Below, one piece after another: positions 27,591-37,728 of a stretch of DNA of 64,000 nt. The notes under the pieces are model-generated. The model searched no databases. It was not told the origin of the DNA and was given only the letters and a program-made list of their open reading frames with translations. The DNA is from an uncultured Sphingomonadaceae bacterium (GTDB taxonomy: Bacteria > Pseudomonadota > Alphaproteobacteria > Sphingomonadales > Sphingomonadaceae): assembly GCA_947503245.1 (NCBI GenBank), contig CANNCV010000001.1:557501-621500 (forward strand), in the 5' to 3' direction. Both the position numbers and the translations under genes were made by a program. How positions within the stretch are numbered: the stretch's first letter is position 1; the number at the start of each line of letters is the position of its first letter.

Positions 27591-28328
27591 TCACCACATT
27601 TTGCGGGGTCTGCTTTTGTCGCGGTGTAGGTCGCCGCCTGCAATGCGGTCCCAAAATTGTCCGCCGACCATCTGTTCGGCATCATAGGTTTTGACCAGAA
27701 AACTCTCCAGCGGCGCGGTTTGCGGTGCATTGGGTATCTGGAAGGTCCATAGCCGATGCCGCCCACGTTTATTTTCGGCCAATACACTTTTGATAAAGGC
27801 ATGGGGGATGGGCACGGAAATGCCAAAATCTTCTTGCTCTTTGCCGATGCGCTCAATCGTTTCACCAAAGTAAAAGACAGGGCAGGTCAGTACATAGGTT
27901 TCCAATGTGCTGGCACGGCTGTCCAGATCGCGAATTTCCATCTCCAGCTCCCGCCAGATGCCGCGGTTAAATTGCGGGGCTTGCGGGGACATGTTGGAGA
28001 GCAAAAAGGTCTCGCTATTCTGAATGTCCTGCAAATCCTGATTGGCGCTGGCCACCAGATGGCCGCGATCGTAACCGCTGCCTTTATAAGCTTTCAGGCC
28101 AGCGCGGAAGCGTTTGGGGATGCGCGTATCAGCGCGGAAATTGTCGAGCCGCTCCACGCCTTCCGGATCATTGACCAATTCGCGGTCCCGATTGATAATC
28201 TCCAACGTCCATTTGGGCTGGCGGAAATACCATGAATAGCCGATAGTGAAATGCCGCCCGGTCAGCACCTGAAAACAAACCGGCGCACCATAGCGCAATT
28301 CGCGTTGCATCTGAAATGGATCGTCCAT
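27591..28328 (-). CDS. DNA/RNA non-specific endonuclease (NUC family), no signal peptide
   Basis: 245 residues. Serratia-nuclease-like beta-beta-alpha-metal fold: SGYDRGHLVASANQ carries the DRGH catalytic His, in a variant where the family usually has DRGHLAPA, and NMSPQAPQFNRGIWRELE carries the Mg-ligand Asn and the following Glu. Most family members are secreted or mitochondrial with an import signal; here the protein starts MDDPFQMQRELRYG with no hydrophobic leader. It should cut single- and double-stranded nucleic acid. The next gene is divergent. Confidence 0.85.
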   Translation of the reverse strand: MDDPFQMQRELRYGAPVCFQVLTGRHFTIGYSWYFRQPKWTLEIINRDRELVNDPEGVERLDNFRADTRIPKRFRAGLKAYKGSGYDRGHLVASANQDLQDIQNSETFLLSNMSPQAPQFNRGIWRELEMEIRDLDSRASTLETYVLTCPVFYFGETIERIGKEQEDFGISVPIPHAFIKSVLAENKRGRHRLWTFQIPNAPQTAPLESFLVKTYDAEQMVGGQFWDRIAGGDLHRDKSRPRKMW

Positions 28329-28516
28329 CTACGTTCTCCTAATGAATGGGGAGCAACTTTTTATTATGGGCGACCTTTTGCATGAACATAGCATATTGCC
28401 ATGATCGCTGCAAAAAGTTATCCGGCATGGGGTGCAAAGGTGATGCGTTCCTGCGGAGGTTAGGGATTTGCGCTTTTGCCCATTTTCTTTTGGCCCCTGC
28501 CTTCCTGGGGGCGTTT

Positions 28517-28547
28517 GGTGCAGCGCTGAAATATGGGCGGCTGCACC
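28517..28547 (+). promoter_or_regulatory. Hairpin just before the Cys/Met enzyme gene
   Basis: GGTGCAGC (28517-28524) and GCTGCACC (28540-28547) form a perfect 8-bp stem with a 15-base loop. It ends 5 bases before the AGGAGGG ribosome site. Loop bases AAAT could pair with ATTT just 3' of the stem (28549-28552) in an H-type pseudoknot touching that site. It does not match the SAM-II consensus I know. Confidence 0.4.
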
Positions 28548-28567
28548 TATTTAGGAGGGTATTTTCC

Positions 28568-29887
28568 ATGTCAGATGCTGTTCCCCATAAACCCGTGCCA
28601 ACCCCGCGCCGCAAGCCAAAGCCTGCGGCTGGAGAGATTAATGGCCGCAAGCTTAATCCGGCAACCATGATGATGGGCCATGGCTTCGATCCGGTTCTGT
28701 CCGAGGGATCATTAAAGCCGCCTATTTTTCTGACCTCAACCTTTGCTTTTGAGAATGCAGCAGCGGGCAAACGCCATTTTGAGGGCATTACCGGCAAACG
28801 CCCCGGTGGCGCGGAAGGCCTGGTCTATTCGCGGTTTAACGGCCCCAATCAGGAGATTTTGGAAGACCGTTTGAGCATCTGGGATGGCGCGGAGGATGCG
28901 CTGACCTTCTCTAGCGGGATGACCGCCATTTGTGTCATGATGCTGGCCTATTGCGCGGCGGGTGACGTCATTGTGCACAGCGGGCCGCTCTATGCCGCCA
29001 GTGAAGGCTTTGTTGCCAAGGTGCTGAGCAAGTTCAATGTCACCTATGTTGACTTCCCAGCGGGTGCCAGCCGTGAAGAGCTGGAGGCCAAGCTGGAACA
29101 GGCCAAGGATCAGGCCGCGGCCAATGGCGGCAAGGTGGCGATGGTCTATTTGGAAAGCCCGGCCAACCCAACCAATGCGCTGGTCGATATTGAAGCGGTG
29201 CGTGAAGCGCGTAATGCCGTGCTGGGCGAAGATGCTGCCCCTATTGCGATTGATAACACCTTTCTTGGCCCGTTATGGCAGCGTCCGTTAGAGCATGGCG
29301 CAGATATTGTTGTGTACAGCCTTACCAAATATGTCGGCGGACATAGCGATTTGGTTGCTGGTTCGCTGGCGGGTGCGAAAAAATGGATGGACCCGGTGCG
29401 GGCGCTGCGCAACACCATGGGCGGCATTGTTGACCCCAATACGGCATGGATGCTGATGCGCAGCCTTGAAACCGTTGAGCTGCGGATGCAGCGCGCTGGT
29501 GAAAATGCTGCCAAAGTCTGCGCCTTTCTGGCCAATCATGATAAGGTTGAAGGGCTGGGCTATCTGGGCATGATCGCAGACAGCCGCCAGCAGGACATTT
29601 ATGACCGGCATTGCCTTGGTGCTGGCTCAACCTTCTCCGTATTTATCAAGGGCGGTGAAGCGGAAAGCTTTGCCTTTTTGGACAGCCTGAAAATTGCCAA
29701 GCTGGCGGTCAGTCTGGGCGGCACCGAAACACTGGCCAGCCACCCTGCGGCAATGACGCATTTGTCCGTTCCCGATGAACGCAAGGCTGCGCTGGGTATT
29801 ACGGACAATCTGGTGCGTATATCGGTCGGCATTGAAGATGCGGATGATCTGATCGCCGATTTTGATCAGGCGCTGTCGCAGGTGTGA
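28568..29887 (+). CDS. Cys/Met metabolism PLP-dependent enzyme (cystathionine/methionine gamma-lyase type)
   Basis: 439 residues from the ATG at 28568, with AGGAGGG 9 bases before it. Fold-type I PLP enzyme of the Cys_Met_Meta_PP family. Motifs: SRFNGPNQEILEDRL, FSSGMTAICVMMLAY, IDNTFLGPLWQRPLEHGAD, and YSLTKYVGGHSDLVAG, whose Lys binds PLP. The C-terminus carries SLGGTETLASHPAAMTHL. This could be methionine gamma-lyase, cystathionine gamma-lyase/synthase or O-succinylhomoserine sulfhydrylase; these are not separable by eye. The N-terminal 40 residues are a Pro/Lys-rich extension. Confidence 0.88.
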   Translation: MSDAVPHKPVPTPRRKPKPAAGEINGRKLNPATMMMGHGFDPVLSEGSLKPPIFLTSTFAFENAAAGKRHFEGITGKRPGGAEGLVYSRFNGPNQEILEDRLSIWDGAEDALTFSSGMTAICVMMLAYCAAGDVIVHSGPLYAASEGFVAKVLSKFNVTYVDFPAGASREELEAKLEQAKDQAAANGGKVAMVYLESPANPTNALVDIEAVREARNAVLGEDAAPIAIDNTFLGPLWQRPLEHGADIVVYSLTKYVGGHSDLVAGSLAGAKKWMDPVRALRNTMGGIVDPNTAWMLMRSLETVELRMQRAGENAAKVCAFLANHDKVEGLGYLGMIADSRQQDIYDRHCLGAGSTFSVFIKGGEAESFAFLDSLKIAKLAVSLGGTETLASHPAAMTHLSVPDERKAALGITDNLVRISVGIEDADDLIADFDQALSQV

Positions 29888-30036
29888 ACTGCGGCGGCTG
29901 TGCCCGAATAGTCTAACAAAGGGCGCAAAGGAGATGTGAAAAAGGGGCGCGTTGGCTAAGCGAGTATTCGGTTATTGAGCAGGTTCTCAAGACCAATACA
30001 TACTCTTATTCTGTTTGGGGGGCGTGCCGTCTGCCT

Positions 30037-30285
30037 TTAGCTACCCGCTTCGCAAATTGCGTCCCCCTTGTCTTGTATAGCTTCGCTTTCTTTCCATTGG
30101 TTATAAAACAGCGTCTCTACTGGGACGTGGAAAAACGCGGCCATGCGATATGCCATCGGTAGAGAGGGGTCGTATTTCTCCGCTTCCATCGCGATAATGG
30201 ACTGCCGAGTTACTTCGACTGCATCCGCTAGCTCAAGCTGGCTCAAGCCGCGCTTTTTGCGGTAGCTCCGTAAGCAGTTCTTCAT
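30037..30285 (-). CDS. Xre/Cro-type HTH regulator, small
   Basis: 82 residues. HTH_3 domain: [21 protein letters not shown] then [21 protein letters not shown], the YozG-like short form. It overlaps the end of the upstream membrane-protein gene by four bases, so the two are translationally coupled. In this common pair the regulator usually controls its own operon; an inverted repeat in front (30720-30739) is a candidate site. Confidence 0.9.
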   Translation of the reverse strand: MKNCLRSYRKKRGLSQLELADAVEVTRQSIIAMEAEKYDPSLPMAYRMAAFFHVPVETLFYNQWKESEAIQDKGDAICEAGS

Positions 30286-30704
30286 TCACCCGAACGGAAA
30301 CTGAAATCCCGCCCCTTCAGCCACCAAAATGCATAAAAGATGACAGAGCAAACAAGTTGCATGACCATGAGTGTTGCGACCCCTAAGGTGAATTCGCTTT
30401 TGGCTAATCCTGTTACGCTGATAATGAGTGCGCTCATCGCCACGCCGCCTATGCAACCCCAGTACCAGCTGGTGGCATGGCCTTGGCGTTGTATATCGTC
30501 AAGGCCTTTCCAAAACCGTGAGCCGAACACGAATATAGCTGAAAAGCCGATAACAACAAAGCCTGTCGCCAGCCAACCGCCATCATCCACGCTCCAAGCG
30601 CGCAAAGCAGCTTTTATGGCCACCACCGCAGCTGCAAGGGTCAGAATGGTTAAGCTCATCATCACGGTCCGGCGGGACTGTTTCTCGGAATATGTTTTGG
30701 ACAT
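30282..30704 (-). CDS. Four-helix membrane protein paired with HTH regulator
   Basis: 140 residues with hydrophobic stretches at about 13-33, 42-60, 82-102 and 108-128. No recognised family motif. It precedes the HTH gene with an overlapping stop/start. Function unknown; such pairs are often stress- or signal-responsive, but nothing here shows that. Confidence 0.8.
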   Translation of the reverse strand: MSKTYSEKQSRRTVMMSLTILTLAAAVVAIKAALRAWSVDDGGWLATGFVVIGFSAIFVFGSRFWKGLDDIQRQGHATSWYWGCIGGVAMSALIISVTGLAKSEFTLGVATLMVMQLVCSVIFYAFWWLKGRDFSFRSGE

Positions 30705-30719
30705 GAAATGCTCCTTTCG

Positions 30720-30739
30720 ATGTAATAACCTTTTTACAT
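30720..30739. promoter_or_regulatory. Candidate operator before the membrane/HTH pair
   Basis: ATGTAA (30720-30725), 8-base spacer, TTACAT (30734-30739), 15 bp before the start of the operon. TTTACATT recurs at 30764-30771 next to the palindrome CATTGCAATG. The Xre regulator encoded downstream is the obvious candidate binder, by inference only. Confidence 0.45.
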
Positions 30740-30987
30740 TTGAAGGAAAAATGTTAAAACTTCTTTACATTGCAATGATCGGTTAGGTTATTAAATCGAG
30801 GAAGAGAAATACTGCGGCTAAGCGCCAGTGGTGCTGCATGCGCCCTCTCTGCTCTCAGTAATTGGTGTCGAAAATCACTGTTTAGTGAAAAGATATTGAA
30901 TGAAAGCAATGCCTTCACGATTGAGGCCGTTTCTCCATCCGCTTTCCCCATCAAGCATAAAGTGAATAGGTGGCATGGTCGCTCGCC

Positions 30988-31260
30988 TCACATCCGGCCG
31001 CTGAGCAATATCCATGCTGCCCCGGCATTGAGTGTGGTATAGCCAATATAGGCGCCCACAGCGAAGGCAAAGCCCTGATGGGCGAAGCTCATGGCTGCGA
31101 CCAGAATGACATATTCCAGCACATAGCCGCCCCAGCCACCGGTTGCTTTATCAAATGCTGCGCGGCTACCTTGAATAGCAGGATGGCCGGATTCCATAAC
31201 CGCTTTGTGCATGGCAAAATTGCCGGTGCCGAGGACGAACAGGAAAAACAGAGCTGCCAT
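30988..31260 (-). CDS. Hypothetical small membrane protein
   Basis: 90 residues from the ATG at 31260; the frame continues upstream but only this start gives an N-terminal helix (MAALFFLFVLGTGNFAM). Further hydrophobic Gly/Ala-rich helices lie at about 48-66 and 70-87. No family recognised. The composition (AYIGYTTLNAGAAW) looks like genuine protein rather than a shadow frame. Confidence 0.6.
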   Translation of the reverse strand: MAALFFLFVLGTGNFAMHKAVMESGHPAIQGSRAAFDKATGGWGGYVLEYVILVAAMSFAHQGFAFAVGAYIGYTTLNAGAAWILLSGRM

Positions 31261-31407
31261 GATCTTAATATAGCGTGCTTTTTGCGTTTGCCCACTAGTG
31301 AAAAATCTGGGTGCGGTGCTATAGCAGGAATAATGTATTGATACATGGCTAGCGCTTGCGAAGTTACGTGCGGTGCGGAACAAGATAGATTAAGAACGGA
31401 TAGCGCA

Positions 31408-31554
31408 TTGGCCCACAAAAAACCGCATCTGCCCGAAAAGACGTGTCCAGTTTGTGAGCGGCCTTTTGCATGGCGCAAAAAATGGGCGCGTGATTGGGAC
31501 AATGTCGTTTATTGTTCTGAACGCTGCCGCCGGACTGGCAAAACCGCGGGTTAA
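31408..31554 (+). CDS. DUF2256 zinc-ribbon-like small protein
   Basis: 48 residues from TTG at 31408, the point where family members begin ([13 protein letters not shown]); the frame is open to an ATG at 31345. Signature: [20 protein letters not shown] then [10 protein letters not shown], with Cys pairs suited to one zinc. Function of DUF2256 is unknown. It converges with the next gene with a four-base overlap. Confidence 0.85.
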   Translation: MAHKKPHLPEKTCPVCERPFAWRKKWARDWDNVVYCSERCRRTGKTAG

Positions 31555-32135
31555 ACTGGGTCTGGCAAAGCCGTATCGTTTTGCGGCGCGTTTTTAACGT
31601 CCGGTTGTTGCAATATTACAGGGTTGCCATCAGGCGAGATGTCGGGAGATGCGTCAGGAGCGGTTGGACTGTCTTGCGCTGGCAGTTGATCAGCAAAATA
31701 AAAGCCAGAAATAAGCTCCTGCTCGATATAGCCGCCGTGATAAAGGTCCATATAGACTTGTGTGGTGCCAGGCGCAGCATCACCGCAATCGACTTCGTAA
31801 AGATCGACAATATAGCCATAAACGCCTTCCCCTACATTGCCACTGCGCGCATATTCTGGGCGTGAACCATCAGCGCAGCGCAGGCGGTCGAGATATTCAC
31901 GCTGACCCTGTGCAGCATCCGCACGTACTGGGTTTTTCTGACTACCCAACGGATGTTTATAAGCCTTTTTGACCAGCTTTTCATATTGCTTGTCTGACGG
32001 AATGGGGATTCCAAAGCCTTCCATCATGCGTTGATTGTCATTTGGCTCACCGCGTTCAATGCTCTGTGCCATAGCGGGCGATAGCGGCGACAGAACCAAA
32101 GTTGCCGCAAGCAGTTTAAACGTGAAATGCTGCAT
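31551..32135 (-). CDS. Secreted hypothetical protein
   Basis: 194 residues with a clear signal peptide ([20 protein letters not shown], cleavage near AMAQ). The mature part has a Cys pair (LRCADGSRP and [11 protein letters not shown]) and a conserved-looking block [14 protein letters not shown] ... [11 protein letters not shown]. The last 45 residues are a Pro/Asp-rich tail. Periplasmic; no family recognised. Confidence 0.75.
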   Translation of the reverse strand: MQHFTFKLLAATLVLSPLSPAMAQSIERGEPNDNQRMMEGFGIPIPSDKQYEKLVKKAYKHPLGSQKNPVRADAAQGQREYLDRLRCADGSRPEYARSGNVGEGVYGYIVDLYEVDCGDAAPGTTQVYMDLYHGGYIEQELISGFYFADQLPAQDSPTAPDASPDISPDGNPVILQQPDVKNAPQNDTALPDPV

Positions 32136-32254
32136 CTAACCTCTCCTCAACATACAATGTTGCAAAGCTGCCATGATTGCATCCGCAATTCCAGTGCGGT
32201 TTATGCGGGATATATATTTTTACGTGGCATCATGCTTCGTCAACACAGGGCAAA

Positions 32255-32283
32255 GAAAAGGGCGACCCATTGCTAGGTCGCCC
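32255..32283 (-). terminator. Rho-independent terminator after katG
   Basis: GGGCGACC/GGTCGCCC perfect 8-bp stem with an 8-base loop, followed on the minus strand by TTTTC. It lies about 35 bp past the katG stop. Confidence 0.8.
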
Positions 32284-32317
32284 GTAGTCTTGCTCATAAT
32301 TTTGGTTTTAAGCCATA

Positions 32318-34528
<2,211 letters not shown>

Positions 34529-34562
34529 CTATTCAGTTTTTTATGCCAGATTCGCACCAATC

Positions 34563-34609
34563 GATCAAAACGATTTTTTGATAAAGACTGATTGAGTGGT
34601 CCACTCAAT
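34563..34609. promoter_or_regulatory. Two inverted repeats between katG and the hydrolase gene
   Basis: ATCAAAA (34564-34570) / TTTTGAT (34576-34582) with a 5-base spacer, and a perfect palindrome ATTGAGTGG-T-CCACTCAAT at 34591-34609. The second has the size and symmetry of a TetR-type operator. No TetR gene lies in the window. The rest of 34493-34687 is AT-rich with no ORF I would support. Confidence 0.5.
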
Positions 34610-34687
34610 ATATATGGTTTATCTCTCGTCCTCGTTGCTCTGACTGATGCTCTTTACATTATAGAGACGAGGGTAGATGATTACATC

Positions 34688-35422
34688 ATGGCAATAATAT
34701 TTTTACACGGCGTGCCAGACACGCCCATAGTCTGGCAGCCGTTAATCGCGGCGCTTAATCTGAGTGATGACAGCTATATCGCTCCTAACTTGCCGGGCTT
34801 TGCTACACCCTTGCCGCACGGCTTTGCTGCAACCAAAGAGGCTTATGTCGATTGGCTGATTGCAGAGATGGAAAAATCCTATGCGCAAAGTGGGCCGGTT
34901 CATCTGGTCGGCCATGATTGGGGCGCAATTTTGTGTGTCCGTGCCGCATGTTTGAGGCCCGATCTCGTGACTAGCTGGGCCGTCAGCAATGCTGTGCCGG
35001 AGCCGACATATCAATGGCACCGCGCCGCTCGCATGTGGCAGACACCTTTATTGGGTGAGCTTGGAATGGCGATGCTGAACAATGCCAAAGCAGAGAGGGT
35101 TTTGATACAATCCGGAATGCCGGAGGATATGGCGAAGATTGAAGCAGCATATGTCGATAAGGTGATGAAAAGTGCGATCCTCAAACTCTATCGCTCTGCC
35201 AAAACCATGGCTGATGACTGGGGCAATGATTTGACCCGCCTGCCCAAAAAAGGCCTGTTATTATGGGGTGCGGATGACCCTTTTGTGCCGATCAAGACAG
35301 CGCAAAACTTCAGTGAGCGAACTCAGATACCATTGCATATCGAAAAAGGTGCTGGTCACTGGGCGATTGTTGAACGCGCGGACAGCATGGCGGCGCAGTT
35401 GCAAGGTCATTGGTCTGCGTAA
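34688..35422 (+). CDS. Alpha/beta hydrolase (epoxide hydrolase/haloalkane dehalogenase type)
   Basis: 244 residues from the ATG at 34688 (MAIIFLHGVPDTPIVW). The N-terminal HG motif gives the oxyanion hole. The nucleophile elbow is VGHDWGA with Asp at about residue 77, so the nucleophile is Asp rather than Ser, as in epoxide hydrolases and dehalogenases. The acid is probably in WGADDPFVP and the base His in GAGHWAIVE. Preceded by a TetR-type palindrome, so possibly inducible by its substrate. Confidence 0.85.
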   Translation: MAIIFLHGVPDTPIVWQPLIAALNLSDDSYIAPNLPGFATPLPHGFAATKEAYVDWLIAEMEKSYAQSGPVHLVGHDWGAILCVRAACLRPDLVTSWAVSNAVPEPTYQWHRAARMWQTPLLGELGMAMLNNAKAERVLIQSGMPEDMAKIEAAYVDKVMKSAILKLYRSAKTMADDWGNDLTRLPKKGLLLWGADDPFVPIKTAQNFSERTQIPLHIEKGAGHWAIVERADSMAAQLQGHWSA

Positions 35423-35439
35423 AAACTGCCCTGACCATT

Positions 35440-36123
35440 TTAGTCAGAAGCAAAAAGTTTATCGACCGATCCGCCATTTTTGGCCAAAATTCGAGCGACA
35501 TCTTGGTGACCTTGATAATAGATAAGTGCTGGATGATCCTGTCCTGAGGCTTTCAGCTTGGCGACATCATCTGCGCTAAGGCTGGATTCCTGCGCGATAT
35601 AATCGGCATAGCCTTCCACTTTCCAATTTGGGAATGTGGTTGCTTGGACAAACCCAAAATGCTGGCGGATAAGGGCATGTGTTCGCTCATGGGCTATAAC
35701 AGAAGCAAGGCTACGCTCGCCGCCCATATCTCGGCCATTATAAATTTTGCCAGCCGCAATATCGGTGCGGTTAAATACCATATTGGTGGTCAGCGGCCGG
35801 TTGATGGCAAAGGCACCATTGGCCCCAAATGCCAGCCATTTCCAGCGCCAGCCGCCATTGGTCAAAACAATCACATGATCATAGTCATCACCATAGACAG
35901 CGCTGGCGCGCAGCAGCTTATCTGATTGCGCCAATGCTGTGGCAAAGGCTGGCGTAATTTCGCTTTCCGAATAGATAATCGTATCGCCAAAACGCTTGGC
36001 ATAAGGGAAGAGCAGAAATTGCGGTGCCAGCAATGGCGCAAAGGCGATAAAAGCCAACACCAAGGCCAGCCTTTTGCCCCAATAGCCTTTAGGCTTGTTG
36101 GGTTTGGCGTCGCTTGGCGGCAA
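35440..36123 (-). CDS. Membrane-anchored HExxH metallopeptidase-like protein
   Basis: 227 residues. A short basic N-terminus is followed by one membrane helix (about 18-40). The domain after it carries SVIAHERTHALIRQHFG, an HExxH zinc site, and WKVEGYADYIAQ about 20 residues later, which offers the third Glu ligand. This is a gluzincin-like pattern. Orientation suggests a periplasmic catalytic domain. The protease family is not identified. It follows fumA by 3 bp on the same strand. Confidence 0.65.
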   Translation of the reverse strand: MPPSDAKPNKPKGYWGKRLALVLAFIAFAPLLAPQFLLFPYAKRFGDTIIYSESEITPAFATALAQSDKLLRASAVYGDDYDHVIVLTNGGWRWKWLAFGANGAFAINRPLTTNMVFNRTDIAAGKIYNGRDMGGERSLASVIAHERTHALIRQHFGFVQATTFPNWKVEGYADYIAQESSLSADDVAKLKASGQDHPALIYYQGHQDVARILAKNGGSVDKLFASD

Positions 36124-36126
36124 GGA

Positions 36127-37650
36127 TTATGCTCCTTCCAGCAATTTCTCTTTCTTGATCTTCTCTTGCCAGACCAAGGGCGCCAGATGGTGCACGCTAT
36201 TGCCCTCGGCATCGACAGCTACGGTGACGGGCATATCCTGCACCTCAAATTCGTAAATCGCCTCCATGCCCAATTCGGCAAAACCAACCACTTTGCTGCC
36301 TTTAATGGCGCGGCTGACCAGATAGGCACTGCCGCCAACCGCCATCAAATAGGCCGAACCATGTTTTTTGATCGCTTCAATAGCCATTGGCCCACGTTCG
36401 GCCTTGCCGACCATGGCCAACAATCCCTCGCCCAGCATCATATCGGTGAATTTGTCCATCCGCGTTGCGGTGGTGGGGCCAGCAGGGCCGACCACTTCCT
36501 CACCCACCGGATCAACCGGACCAACATAATAGATAACGCGCCCGGCAAATTCGACCGGCAAAGGCTCGCCAGCATCCAACATATCCTTGATGCGTTTGTG
36601 CGCGGCATCGCGGCCAGTCAGCATCTTGCCATTGAGCAGCAAGCGATCACCCTGTTTCCAGCTGGCAACCTCCTCTTGTGTCAATGCATCAAGCTGCACG
36701 CGTTTTGCCTCTTTAGATGGGGTCCAGTTGACATCGGGCCATTCGTCCAGCTTTGGGGCCTCCAAATAGGCCGGGCCAGAGCCATCAAGTGTGAAATGCG
36801 CATGGCGTGTGGCCGCACAATTAGGGATCATAGCTACGGGCTTGCCAGCTGCGTGACACGGCGCATCATAAATCTTCACATCCAAAATGGTGGACAGCCC
36901 GCCAAGCCCCTGCGCCCCAATGCCAAGTGCATTGACCTTGTCAAAAATCTCGATCCGCATTTCTTCCAATGCGCTGCCGGGGCCACGCTCTTTCAACTGG
37001 GCCATATCAATCGGCTCCATCAGCGATTTTTTGGCGAGCAAAACGGCATGTTCCGCCGTGCCGCCAATACCGATGCCCAACATACCAGGAGGGCACCAGC
37101 CCGCCCCCATTTGCGGGATCATATCCAGCACCCAGCCAACAATATCATCACTGGGGTTCATCATCTTGAATTTGGATTTATTCTCACTGCCGCCGCCCTT
37201 GGCCGCGACATCAATATCGACCTTGCTGCCCGGCACCATATCGACATGCAGAACGCACGGTGTGTTGTCTTTGGTGTTGCGCCGGGTAAAGGCCGGATCA
37301 GCCAGTACAGAGGCCCGCAATTTGTTTTCCGGGTGCAGATAGGCACGGCGTACGCCTTCATCGACAATATCCTGCATCGCACGGCTGGTGTCATCAAGCC
37401 GGCAATCCATGCCCCATTTGATAAACACATTGACGATGCCGGTATCCTGACAAATTGGCCGATGCCCCTCTGCGCACATGCGGCTGTTGGTCAAAATCTG
37501 CGCAATGGCATCCTTGGCCGCTGGCCCCTGTTCGGCCTTGTAAGCTTCGCCCAAAGCGCGGATATAATCCATGGGGTGATAATAGCTGATAAATTGCAGT
37601 GCATCGGCGACACTTTCGATCAGATCATCGGCTTTGATTAAGGTCGTCAT
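36127..37650 (-). CDS. fumA: Fumarate hydratase class I
   Basis: 507 residues from the ATG at 37650, with AGGA 9 bases before it. 4Fe-4S fumarase of the TCA cycle. N-terminal (alpha) part: NSRMCAEGHRPICQDTGI with cluster Cys. GIGIGGTAEHAVLLAKKSL and NCAATRHAHFTLDG carry further cluster and substrate residues. The C-terminal (beta) domain reads YYVGPVDPVGEEVVGPAGPT and ends GNSVHHLAPLVWQEKI. Single-polypeptide form. Confidence 0.95.
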   Translation of the reverse strand: MTTLIKADDLIESVADALQFISYYHPMDYIRALGEAYKAEQGPAAKDAIAQILTNSRMCAEGHRPICQDTGIVNVFIKWGMDCRLDDTSRAMQDIVDEGVRRAYLHPENKLRASVLADPAFTRRNTKDNTPCVLHVDMVPGSKVDIDVAAKGGGSENKSKFKMMNPSDDIVGWVLDMIPQMGAGWCPPGMLGIGIGGTAEHAVLLAKKSLMEPIDMAQLKERGPGSALEEMRIEIFDKVNALGIGAQGLGGLSTILDVKIYDAPCHAAGKPVAMIPNCAATRHAHFTLDGSGPAYLEAPKLDEWPDVNWTPSKEAKRVQLDALTQEEVASWKQGDRLLLNGKMLTGRDAAHKRIKDMLDAGEPLPVEFAGRVIYYVGPVDPVGEEVVGPAGPTTATRMDKFTDMMLGEGLLAMVGKAERGPMAIEAIKKHGSAYLMAVGGSAYLVSRAIKGSKVVGFAELGMEAIYEFEVQDMPVTVAVDAEGNSVHHLAPLVWQEKIKKEKLLEGA

Positions 37651-37711
37651 GGGCAATCATCCTGTACAAAAGGCTATAATGTCTTGGGGCTCAGTATTTA
37701 GGCTAAGATGG

Positions 37712-37727
37712 TTATTTGGCCAAATAA
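37712..37727. promoter_or_regulatory. 16-bp perfect palindrome upstream of fumA
   Basis: TTATTTGG/CCAAATAA, directly after the stop of the J-like gene and about 60 bp before the fumA start. Could be an operator for fumA or a small 3' structure; no U-tract, so not a terminator. Confidence 0.4.
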
Positions 37728-37728
37728 T

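Noticed and set aside
28517-28567. SAM-II riboswitch before the Cys/Met enzyme
   Set aside because: The stem is there but the conserved GCUAAA-type 3' segment and loop core are not.
30754-30954. 66-codon minus-strand frame upstream of the membrane/HTH pair
   Set aside because: Covers the operator-like repeats, no ribosome site, no family.
35926-37641. 571-codon open frame on the plus strand
   Set aside because: Antisense to fumA, which has full family motifs; composition (His/Gln/Ala-rich with no domain) is typical of a shadow frame.
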